Assembly: GCA_002314145.1 (NCBI GenBank)
Contig: DCCG01000005.1
Span: forward strand, 81,670 to 145,669
Direction of reading: 5' to 3'
DNA length: 64,000 nucleotides
Origin: Thalassolituus sp. UBA1087
Lineage (GTDB): Bacteria > Pseudomonadota > Gammaproteobacteria > Pseudomonadales > Oceanobacteraceae
Under the pieces are notes generated by a model. It was given only the letters and a program-made list of their open reading frames with translations, did not search any database and was not told where the DNA came from. Below, in pieces: positions 18,101 to 25,770 of the stretch (its first letter is position 1; each line of letters begins with the position of its first letter). A program made the translations under genes and the position numbers.

Positions 18101-19531
18101 ATGAGCAACATGTATCGCTACACAATGGGCACCAACACCTGGGAGTTCAGCAGCCTGAAAGAGCTGATGGCCCGGGCCACACCTGCCCGTTCCGGCGACC
18201 GCTTAGCCGGTGTGATTGCCCGCTCCGCTGAAGAACGCGCCATTGCCCAGATGTGTCTGGCCGATGTGCCACTGAAAGACTTCTTAAACGAAGCCCTGAT
18301 TCCTTACGAAGAGGATGAAGTCACACGCCTGATTATGGACGACCATGATGCGGCCGCCTTCGCCCCCATCAGTCATCTGACCGTCGGAGATTTCCGTAAC
18401 TGGCTGCTGTCGGATTACGCCGACAGCGATATGCTTACTCAGGTACGCGCCGGTATCACGCCGGAAATGGCCGCCGCCGTCAGTAAAATTATGCGCAACC
18501 AGGATTTAATTCTGGTGGCGCAGAAATGCCGAGTGGTGACCGCCTTCCGCTCCACCATTGGTTTAGAAAAACGCTTATCGACGCGTTTACAGCCGAATCA
18601 CCCCACCGATGATATGAACGGCATTGCTGCCAGCATTCTTGACGGCCTGCTGTATGGCAGCGGCGATGCGGTGCTCGGCATTAACCCCGCCACAGATAAC
18701 GTCGCTCAGTCCACACGACTGATGAAGTTAATGGATGAAGTGATTTCCACTTATGAAATCCCCACTCAGTCCTGTGTGCTCACCCATGTAACCAACACCA
18801 TGGAATGCATCGAAAACGGTGCGCCGGTGGATCTGGTTTTTCAGTCCATCGGCGGTACTGAAGCCACCAACAGCAGTTTTGGTTTTGGTTTAAACACCCT
18901 CGCCGAAGCGCAGCAGATGGCGCTGGAATTACAGCGCGGTACGGTAGGCAATAACGTCATGTATTTTGAAACCGGTCAGGGCAGTGCTCTGTCGGCCAAT
19001 GCTCACCATGGGCTCGATCAGCAGACCTGTGAGGCTCGCGCCTATGCAGTCGCACGTAAGTTCGATCCCTTACTGGTGAATACCGTGGTGGGCTTTATCG
19101 GTCCGGAATATTTATTCGACGGTAAAGAAATTATCCGCGCCGGGTTAGAAGACCATTTCTGCGGCAAATTACTCGGCGTGCCAATGGGCTGTGATGTCTG
19201 TTACACCAACCACGCTGAAGCCGATCAGAACGATATGGATAATCTGCTGACCTTACTCGGTGCTGCTGGCTGTTCATTCGTGATGGGCATTCCCGGCTCC
19301 GACGACATTATGCTGAATTATCAGACCACCTCGTTCCACGATGCGTTATACGCGCGCCGCGTTTTAGGCTTAGGCGCCGCGCCGGAATTCGAAGCCTGGC
19401 TGGAAAAAATGCAGATTATGAGCGATGCCGCCCATGCACAACTGATTGATGCCCTGCCTCCGGCCTTTACCCAATCGCTGCAATCTCTGCCGGACGACGG
19501 CGGACACAGCACGGAGAAAAAACATGGCTGA
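18101..19531 (+). CDS. eutB: Ethanolamine ammonia-lyase large subunit
   Basis: This 476-aa TIM-barrel subunit of the coenzyme-B12-dependent enzyme converts ethanolamine to acetaldehyde and ammonia. The signature blocks match Escherichia coli EutB: YFETGQGSALSA, NTVVGFIGPEYL, IIRAGLEDHF, MGCDVCYTNHAEADQN and GSDDIMLNYQTT. The active-site region is therefore intact. It is slightly longer than the 453-residue E. coli protein because of a C-terminal tail that overlaps eutC. ATG 18101 (MSNMYRY) has AAGGCAGG upstream; ATG 18110 is a possible internal start. No microcompartment shell genes are present, so this is the compartment-free form of the pathway. Confidence 0.95.
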   Translation: MSNMYRYTMGTNTWEFSSLKELMARATPARSGDRLAGVIARSAEERAIAQMCLADVPLKDFLNEALIPYEEDEVTRLIMDDHDAAAFAPISHLTVGDFRNWLLSDYADSDMLTQVRAGITPEMAAAVSKIMRNQDLILVAQKCRVVTAFRSTIGLEKRLSTRLQPNHPTDDMNGIAASILDGLLYGSGDAVLGINPATDNVAQSTRLMKLMDEVISTYEIPTQSCVLTHVTNTMECIENGAPVDLVFQSIGGTEATNSSFGFGLNTLAEAQQMALELQRGTVGNNVMYFETGQGSALSANAHHGLDQQTCEARAYAVARKFDPLLVNTVVGFIGPEYLFDGKEIIRAGLEDHFCGKLLGVPMGCDVCYTNHAEADQNDMDNLLTLLGAAGCSFVMGIPGSDDIMLNYQTTSFHDALYARRVLGLGAAPEFEAWLEKMQIMSDAAHAQLIDALPPAFTQSLQSLPDDGGHSTEKKHG

Positions 19532-20417
19532 TGACATCAACCCATCAGACACCGGCTCCGTCAGCGAATGGCAGGGGGTCGTCGACAATCCCTGGCGCCG
19601 CCTGCGCCAGTTTACTGATGCCCGTATTGGTCTCGGCCGCAGTGGCGTCAGCCTGCCCACCAAAGAATTACTGGAATTTCAGCTGGCCCACGCCCAGGCC
19701 CGCGATGCCGTGCATATGCCGCTGGATTTTGAGGCATTAAAAGACGGGCTGGAAACATTGGCCCAACAATATTCCACACTGAACCCGGCACGCCCAATTA
19801 AAGTGCAAAGTCAGGCGGACGATCGCATGGTGTATCTGCAACGGCCGGATTTAGGCCGCCGTGTCAGTGATGCATCGCGTGACATGCTGCTGCAACAGGC
19901 AGAGGACAGTAGCGTCTCCGAACAAGCCTTCGATTTAGCCATTGTGATCGGCGATGGCTTATCAGCAACGGCTATAAGCGAAAACGCACTTATCTTTATT
20001 GATGCATTAGCAAAAACATTAGCGCAAGAAAATTCTTCATTATCGCTGGCGCCCATAGTAATGGCCGAACAGGCACGGGTGGCGCTGGGCGATGATATTG
20101 GTGAATTACTTAATGCCAGAGCCGTGCTCGTGTTAATTGGCGAACGCCCGGGATTAAGCTCTCCGGACAGTCTGGGCCTGTATCTGACGTGGGCGCCCCG
20201 GCGCGGACTGACGGATGAAAAACGCAATTGTATTTCCAATGTGCGCAAAGCGGGCCTTTCTCACACAGAAGCTGTACGAAAATTGCTGTACCTGTTTAAC
20301 GAAGCCTGCCGGCTGCAGAGTTCCGGCGTCGCCATCAAAGACCGTTCCGATGACGATGTAATAGAAAACAGCAGCCAGCAGAGCAGTTTTTTAATAAACG
20401 CCGGCAGCGCAAGCTAA
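19524..20417 (+). CDS. eutC: Ethanolamine ammonia-lyase small subunit
   Basis: This 297-aa protein is the EutC subunit that helps to bind adenosylcobalamin. Characteristic blocks are DARIGLGRSG, LLEFQLAHAQARDAVH, VSDASRD near the middle, LAIVIGDGLSA and LIGERPGLSSPDSLGLYLTW. The start (ATG 19524) lies inside the last codons of eutB, giving an 8-base overlap and suggesting translational coupling and balanced subunit synthesis. An RBS-like AGCACGGAG lies in the eutB tail. The C-terminus carries an Asp/Ser-rich extension of about 30 residues that I do not recognise. Confidence 0.95.
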   Translation: MADDINPSDTGSVSEWQGVVDNPWRRLRQFTDARIGLGRSGVSLPTKELLEFQLAHAQARDAVHMPLDFEALKDGLETLAQQYSTLNPARPIKVQSQADDRMVYLQRPDLGRRVSDASRDMLLQQAEDSSVSEQAFDLAIVIGDGLSATAISENALIFIDALAKTLAQENSSLSLAPIVMAEQARVALGDDIGELLNARAVLVLIGERPGLSSPDSLGLYLTWAPRRGLTDEKRNCISNVRKAGLSHTEAVRKLLYLFNEACRLQSSGVAIKDRSDDDVIENSSQQSSFLINAGSAS

Positions 20418-20433
20418 CCGGCAGATAAAAAAA

Positions 20434-20472
20434 GAGTGTCCGCCGGGTTTCAGTATGCGGCGGATAAAACTC
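20434..20472 (-). terminator. Hairpin between eutC and the Amt gene; terminator geometry on the minus strand
   Basis: TCCGCCG (20439-20445) pairs with CGGCGGA (20458-20464), and outer GAGT/ACTC arms can extend the stem. Read on the minus strand it is followed by seven T residues. On the plus strand it has no T run. No minus-strand gene ends here, so it may stop antisense transcription, or act in plus-strand mRNA as a processing or stability element. Confidence 0.5.
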
Positions 20473-20523
20473 TGAAGAATGGAAAACACGTTTTAACTTC
20501 AACAGAAAACAGAGGGCTAAAAG

Positions 20524-21891
20524 ATGGAGCAAACTCCTACTTTAGAATCGCTGCAGGCGGCACTGAACTCCCAGCAGGCAGTGTTCGAGATGCATCAGGC
20601 GATGAACGTCGAGGTGTTCTACTGGTGGTGTACCGCCATCATGATTATGATTCACGCAGGCTTCCTGGCCTACGAAATGGGTGCGTCACGCAGTAAAAAC
20701 GCGTTGGCTGCCGGTATTAAAAACATTCTGGCTCTGGCCGTTATTATTCCGACTTTCTACCTCTTCGGCTGGTGGATTTACAACGCCTTCCCGGGCGGTC
20801 TGATTCCTTCTGAAGCCTCCGGCGCACTGCCATGGGCAGCCAGCATGGGCCCTGACGTTTCCGATATGGGGACCGGTATTTTCTGGGCGGCATTTGCTAT
20901 GTTCGGTGCCACCACAGGTTCCATTCTTTCCGGTGCGGTGATTGAGCGTATCCGTGTATCTGCCTTCCTGATTCTGACCGTATTCCTCGGTTCAGTGGTC
21001 TGGATTCTGGCCGGTGCGTGGGGCTGGCACCCGGACGGCTGGCTGCTGACTGACCTGGGCTACCACGATGTGGGTGCATCCGGTGTTGTTCACGCAGTGG
21101 CGGGCTTCTTTACACTGGGTGTGCTGATTAACCTCGGGGCCCGTAAAGGTAAATTCATCGATGGCGTGGCGCAGACGATTTCTCCGCACAGCCTGCCAAT
21201 GACCCTGATCGGTCTGATGATGATTATCTTCGGTTTCTTCGGCTTCCTCGGCGGCTGCATCATCTTCAACGGTGGTGAAACCGGCTGGACGACTATTTAC
21301 AACAACCCAACTAACCTGTCTGCTTTTGCCTTCAACACACTGATGGGCTTCGCCGGTGGTGTGATCGGTTGTTACATTGCTTCCCGCGATCCGTTCTGGA
21401 CTATGTCCGGCGGTCTGGTGGGTATCATCTCCGTCGCAGCTGCTCTGGATATGTACGATCCAGCACTGGCCTTCATCATCGCTACCGTGATGGGTGTCCT
21501 GGCGGTTCAGTTTGCTAAATTCCTGGAAAACCGCGGCATCGATGATGCTGTAGGCGCTGTTGCCGTACACGGTTTCACCGGTTTTGTTGCTGTGATTCTG
21601 GTGGGTGTATTCCTGGGTGGCACACCAAACGTTGGCGAAGGCGTGCCGGAAATCAGCTTTGTTGGTCAGCTGATCGGTGCCATCGTCATGGCTGTTACCG
21701 GTTTCCTGCCTGGCTATGTGATCTCTCTGGTTCTGAAGAGCCTGAACATGCTGCGTGTACCACACGAAGCTGAAGATCTGGGTCTGGATGAAGTGGAACT
21801 GATCGCCAAGCCATATCCTGAAGCGAACGTTCCTGCGACCGTTCCTTCTGATGTTCCGAACAAACTGGCTAACACTGAGCCTGCGCTTTAA
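20524..21891 (+). CDS. Amt family transporter in the ethanolamine operon
   Basis: This 455-aa protein belongs to the Amt/Mep/Rh superfamily. The key pore residues are present: twin histidines H190 (GVVHAVAG) and H349 (VAVHGFTG), and the Asp of the recruitment region (D182). An N-terminal segment of about 30 residues precedes the first membrane helix and there is no obvious cleaved signal. The cytosolic tail begins LRVPHEAEDLGLDEVEL, similar to AmtB, then becomes Pro-rich. It lies 106 bases after eutC with a GAGGG ribosome-binding site. No glnK gene is next to it. Its job could be ammonium handling after lyase action, or uptake of protonated ethanolamine; the latter is speculation. Confidence 0.9.
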   Translation: MEQTPTLESLQAALNSQQAVFEMHQAMNVEVFYWWCTAIMIMIHAGFLAYEMGASRSKNALAAGIKNILALAVIIPTFYLFGWWIYNAFPGGLIPSEASGALPWAASMGPDVSDMGTGIFWAAFAMFGATTGSILSGAVIERIRVSAFLILTVFLGSVVWILAGAWGWHPDGWLLTDLGYHDVGASGVVHAVAGFFTLGVLINLGARKGKFIDGVAQTISPHSLPMTLIGLMMIIFGFFGFLGGCIIFNGGETGWTTIYNNPTNLSAFAFNTLMGFAGGVIGCYIASRDPFWTMSGGLVGIISVAAALDMYDPALAFIIATVMGVLAVQFAKFLENRGIDDAVGAVAVHGFTGFVAVILVGVFLGGTPNVGEGVPEISFVGQLIGAIVMAVTGFLPGYVISLVLKSLNMLRVPHEAEDLGLDEVELIAKPYPEANVPATVPSDVPNKLANTEPAL

Positions 21892-21905
21892 TAAGGAGAC
21901 ATACT

Positions 21906-22073
21906 ATGGGTACTTCAATTACCACCTGGGAAGGCGTAACTGCATACTTTGCATTCGCTGACAGCCCTGTTGCTCTTGGTCTGTTCGCTTTCGGTTGCGC
22001 TGCGATTGTAGCCGGCCTGATCGGCAGCATCGCCAAGCATGAGAATGAAGCATTCGATAAATTTAAAAAATAA
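21906..22073 (+). CDS. 55-aa single-pass membrane microprotein following the Amt gene
   Basis: A short frame starts 14 bases after the Amt stop, preceded by AAGGAG at ideal spacing. The protein has an N-terminal MGTSITTWEGV segment, one hydrophobic helix at about residues 21-42 (PVALGLFAFGCAAIVAGLIG) and a charged tail KHENEAFDKFKK. It ends just before a strong terminator, so it is the last gene of the eutBC-Amt unit. I do not recognise a named family. Position and topology suggest a small subunit or stabiliser of the Amt protein. Coding confidence rests on the ribosome-binding site, operon spacing and sensible topology. Confidence 0.8.
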   Translation: MGTSITTWEGVTAYFAFADSPVALGLFAFGCAAIVAGLIGSIAKHENEAFDKFKK

Positions 22074-22109
22074 TCGATGCTGACAGGCGGCCCGGTTTAA
22101 CCGGCCACC

Positions 22110-22142
22110 AAATAAAAAAACCGGCCTGATGGCCGGTTTTTT
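22110..22142. terminator. Bidirectional terminator between the eut unit and an MFS gene
   Basis: AAACCGGCC / GGCCGGTTT forms a strong stem with a TGAT loop, flanked by A7 and T6 runs. It serves the plus-strand eut unit and the convergent MFS gene ending at 22184. Confidence 0.92.
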
Positions 22143-22183
22143 ATGTACTGCTGCAAAAAACAGAATGTATTTTTAAACGCTGA

Positions 22184-23500
22184 TCAGTCCGTCACTTCCG
22201 GCAACCGTGCCGCCATTAAAACACCGGCGATGGCCATTACCGAAAAGAATAAAATCAGCGCTTCCATCGACATTACCGCGGTCAGTGAACCAAGACCGCT
22301 CAGCGCCAGCAACACAATACCAATTACCGTATTACTGACTGACACATAGCTGGTGCGTTTATCGCCTTCGGCCATATCCACCAGATAAGTTTTGCGCCCT
22401 ACCCTTACTCCCTGATGGCAGATAGTGAGCACAAAATACAACAGCGGCATCAGCCAGAAAGTCGCCATTAATTCAGGTATAAACCGGGCAATTAAAAACA
22501 GGGCTATACCAATAATGGCTGCACCGGTGGAGGCCATCATCATCACCCGGCGACTGGACTGATCAGAAAACCGTCCCCACACAGGTGCCGACACCAGTCC
22601 TGCCAGACCACTGGCAAACATAAAGAGTGCCAACACCCAGACATCAGAACCTAACGCATCGTGGGCCAGCACAATGTAATAGGGAGCGCTCAGGGCGGTG
22701 CACAGAAACAGTGAGCGGGTAATGACAAAGTCGCGAAAATCTTTATCCGTCTTTAACAGTGCCAGTTGTTTAAATGCCTCGATCATCCCGTTACGGCCAC
22801 CGCCGGTTTCACCGGCAAATTCGGTGACGGTGGAGAACATGCCGGCCGCCATCAGCCATATCGCAGCGCCTGCCACCAATGCCCAGCCATAAAATGCGTT
22901 ACCGGTATCCGCCTGCAGATACCAGCTGAGAAACAGCATCGCCGCCAAGCCCATAGTCACCAGCCCGGCAGCGCTGGACGACCAGCCACTGACCTGGCCA
23001 CGTTGTTTTTTCGGAATGGTTTTCCCCAGCACGTCTTTCGATGCCACGGAACTTAACCCCCGTGACAGACTGAACACCACCAGCAACGCAATCACAGTCC
23101 AGCCGGCCGCTGCGCCCTGCAGTGTCATGGCCACCAGGCCGATCCCCAGCACACACAACGCCTGCAAGACACTGCCGGTCACCCAGGCCCACTTACGCAC
23201 CGGCATTCTGCGTATCCAGCTGGCAATCGCCAGTTGGGGTACCAGCGAGCCGGATTCACGGATCGGCACCAGCCAGCCCAGCAGAAACGCGGGCGCTCCC
23301 AGACTCTGTAAAATCCACGGCAAGGTGACTTTGGGGTTGATAATGGCATCCCCCAGATTGGTCAGAAACTGAGATAAAATAATGCGCACAAAATTGCCCG
23401 GCACTTCCTGACAGGCACTTTCATCAATGGCCTTACAGGCCCGGGCGTCTTCTTCGTTAATCAGTTTTTCGTAAATGGATTCCGACCAGTCTTTGCTCAT
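22184..23500 (-). CDS. MFS transporter of unknown substrate
   Basis: This 438-aa protein has about 12 hydrophobic segments after a charged cytosolic N-terminus of roughly 35 residues (MSKDWSESIYEKLINEEDA). A major-facilitator loop is visible between helices 2 and 3 (ASWIRRMPVRKWAW), and PVWGRFSDQSSRRVMM supplies the second repeat. It is not close to a family that I can name. GGTAAGG precedes ATG 23500. The gene converges on the eut unit and is separated from the upstream DUF1145 gene by a terminator, so it is probably monocistronic. Transport direction and substrate are unknown. Confidence 0.82.
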   Translation of the reverse strand: MSKDWSESIYEKLINEEDARACKAIDESACQEVPGNFVRIILSQFLTNLGDAIINPKVTLPWILQSLGAPAFLLGWLVPIRESGSLVPQLAIASWIRRMPVRKWAWVTGSVLQALCVLGIGLVAMTLQGAAAGWTVIALLVVFSLSRGLSSVASKDVLGKTIPKKQRGQVSGWSSSAAGLVTMGLAAMLFLSWYLQADTGNAFYGWALVAGAAIWLMAAGMFSTVTEFAGETGGGRNGMIEAFKQLALLKTDKDFRDFVITRSLFLCTALSAPYYIVLAHDALGSDVWVLALFMFASGLAGLVSAPVWGRFSDQSSRRVMMMASTGAAIIGIALFLIARFIPELMATFWLMPLLYFVLTICHQGVRVGRKTYLVDMAEGDKRTSYVSVSNTVIGIVLLALSGLGSLTAVMSMEALILFFSVMAIAGVLMAARLPEVTD

Positions 23501-23521
23501 GCCTTACCATCCTGCTGTTAA

Positions 23522-23548
23522 TAAAAAGACCGGCCTGGGCAGCCGGTC
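23522..23548 (-). terminator. Intrinsic terminator after the HscC/J-protein/DUF1145 unit
   Basis: On the minus strand GACCGGCTGCCCAGGCCGGTC forms a stem (GACCGGC/GCCGGTC) followed by five T. It lies downstream of the DUF1145 gene, about 140 bases after its stop. Confidence 0.75.
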
Positions 23549-23690
23549 CTGTTCCGATGCGTCTGTTCCAATACGTCTATCATGCCTGCCGGACCGTCAT
23601 TAAGGCCGGTCTCCGGGGGGCGGCCATGACCGGTGTCATGGTGGCTTGTTGCCATTATGAACAGAGTCAGCCTGCGATATCAGGGAGTCA

Positions 23691-23951
23691 TCAGTGTTCT
23701 GCCTGCTCATCAATAAAACGGCGCAAATGAAAAATACCGAAAATCAGTATTTGCAGGGCATCTTTTCCCACCGCATGACTCTGGCTGCGGAACGCAAACC
23801 AGAAATACAGCACTTCCAATACATGGATCGCTAACACGGCAAGCCCACAGGCCGGCAACCAGCTTAATAAGCCCGGCCAGCTGAACACCTGTGCCAGAAT
23901 CACCAGCAGCCAGAAAACCAGCGTGGCGAATTTGTTAAACATTAACTTCAT
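23691..23951 (-). CDS. DUF1145 family small membrane protein
   Basis: This 86-aa protein has two to three hydrophobic segments and a C-terminal DALQILIFGIFHLRRF block, which matches the DUF1145 (YhhL-like) family as I remember it. The function of that family is unknown. It follows the J-protein gene by about 30 bases on the same strand and is closed by a terminator, so it may be the last gene of the hscC unit. The start at 23951 is the only reasonable one. Confidence 0.7.
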   Translation of the reverse strand: MKLMFNKFATLVFWLLVILAQVFSWPGLLSWLPACGLAVLAIHVLEVLYFWFAFRSQSHAVGKDALQILIFGIFHLRRFIDEQAEH

Positions 23952-23982
23952 AGCAGTCCTGTCCGGTCATCCGGCATTCTGT

Positions 23983-25770
23983 TTAATGAAACTGGTCCAC
24001 AACAAAGCGCACCAGAAAACCCAGTAATACCGTCAGCACAATATAGGCGGTACGCGTTTTCATCTGCCAGCTGATGCCCCGTTCCAGCATCTGATAATTC
24101 AGCCCGATGCGTATCATTTCCGACCACAAAGTGGCCACCGCCACGCAGGCAAGAAAACTGGCAAAAAATTCTGAGCTATACAGCTGAATGCCGATGATAA
24201 AACCAGCGGCCAGCGAGCGGTAAGGTTGCTCATAATGAGCGTAAGCCACCCAGGCCAGTAACAGCACAACGCTGACCACCCGGGCCATGATTTCATTACC
24301 CTGCAGGGCCAATACAGAAAGCAGAGCCATCAGTACAAAGAAGGCCAGTCTGGCCCGCGGCCTGCTTTTCAATGCCAGACGGAATATTTTTACCGGCCGG
24401 TAGCCATAGCGCAACCACAGATACAGCGAGCTTTTAAAGGCCAGATAAAGGCCCATACCCATGGCCGGAAATACTGCCGGCCACCAGTTTGTCTGCCAGC
24501 TGCCGCCAACCGCAACCATGCCGGCGGCCAGCAGTCCGTTAAGCAGGCCCACCAGCAGGGTGATGAGTAATATTTTTTTCAGTCTGGCGGCCAGCGCCTG
24601 AAAATCAAATTCGGTTAACGCCAGGGTATTCAGATCGCCGGCCATGAAACTTTCCCGCCATGCCTGGACATCGTCCCAGGCGCGGCGGTCGGGTAATTCG
24701 AACTGAATAAATTCTTCTTCACATTCCAGCACCGCGTTCTCGGCCATACCGAGCTGCTCGAAGACTTCAAACGGATTATAAAAAGCGAACTTCTGTAATC
24801 GTGTTATTCCGTACAGCGACTTCCATACCAGTGCTTCGGCGCTGCGGCTGGCGGAGTTCAACAGCGTCTGATAACGCTGGGTGATTTCCGCCGCCTGCAG
24901 CCGGCGTTCATAATGTTGGTATTCCTGCGGCCATTGTTTGCGCAGGGCGATAATATCGAGATGCTCATTCAGAGACTTTGCCAGCTGCAGAGGGAGCGGG
25001 CCGGGAAAATAATCATCCAGTTCACGTAACAGGCGCCCGGCAAATATTTTGCGGCTCAGTGGTGCAGTGAACAGGTGCTGACGGGCGAAATCGTTAACGG
25101 TTTCCAGTGCGGCCTGTTCGCCCTGCTGTTGCCAGACCCGATGAATCTGCACCATGGCCTGCTGTACTTTCTGTTCCCGGTTGAGAAGGTGCAGATAATC
25201 GCCATCGGATAAACCCGACTCTTGCCGGTGGTCCCGGCGGGCATAAAGCTGCAGACGGTTGGCCATCACATCATCACGTCCGGCGACTTCGTGCAACGCC
25301 AGCGTCTGAACCAGATGATGAACAAATCCGGCCGGCCACAGTGCTTTGTCGTTTTGTCCGTCCAGCCAGGCAAACAATTCCCACTGCAGCATGTCTTCTG
25401 CCTGCAGATTATGATCATACTGCTGCACAAACTGATCGAGCCGCTGTATGGCATCCTGTTCACGCTGATCTTTCAGGGCCTGCAGTATGCCGGCGATATC
25501 CGCTTCCCATGGCATGGCAGCCGCAACCGTCTGCGCGGGGGCGGGGGCGGGTTCGGACAGACGGCTTCCGGCCTGCGTCTGTTCTTCTGCGTTCGTGGCC
25601 GCCGCGGCACTGAGCGCCTGCTGCGCAGCCTCATAATGCTGACGCAGTGTCTGAAACCCCTGCGGGTCATCTTCGGGATGGTATTGCTTCAGTAATTTTG
25701 CATACGCCCGTTTCAGTTCGCGCGCTCCGGCATCCGCGGGCAAATCAAAAAAAGTGCGCCAATCGGACAT
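23983..25770 (-). CDS. Membrane J-domain protein, probable HscC co-chaperone
   Basis: This 595-aa protein has an N-terminal J domain (about 1-60), an Ala/Glu-rich linker, a long helical middle region (about 90-380) and six or so hydrophobic segments in the last 200 residues. The J-domain motif reads HPE (residues 31-33) in place of the canonical HPD, followed by DDPQGFQTLRQHYE, a pattern found in the DjlB/DjlC-like group that serves the Hsp70 homologue HscC. The gene overlaps hscC by one base, which strongly supports the partnership. It would tether HscC to the inner membrane. Client proteins are unknown. Confidence 0.85.
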   Translation of the reverse strand: MSDWRTFFDLPADAGARELKRAYAKLLKQYHPEDDPQGFQTLRQHYEAAQQALSAAAATNAEEQTQAGSRLSEPAPAPAQTVAAAMPWEADIAGILQALKDQREQDAIQRLDQFVQQYDHNLQAEDMLQWELFAWLDGQNDKALWPAGFVHHLVQTLALHEVAGRDDVMANRLQLYARRDHRQESGLSDGDYLHLLNREQKVQQAMVQIHRVWQQQGEQAALETVNDFARQHLFTAPLSRKIFAGRLLRELDDYFPGPLPLQLAKSLNEHLDIIALRKQWPQEYQHYERRLQAAEITQRYQTLLNSASRSAEALVWKSLYGITRLQKFAFYNPFEVFEQLGMAENAVLECEEEFIQFELPDRRAWDDVQAWRESFMAGDLNTLALTEFDFQALAARLKKILLITLLVGLLNGLLAAGMVAVGGSWQTNWWPAVFPAMGMGLYLAFKSSLYLWLRYGYRPVKIFRLALKSRPRARLAFFVLMALLSVLALQGNEIMARVVSVVLLLAWVAYAHYEQPYRSLAAGFIIGIQLYSSEFFASFLACVAVATLWSEMIRIGLNYQMLERGISWQMKTRTAYIVLTVLLGFLVRFVVDQFH

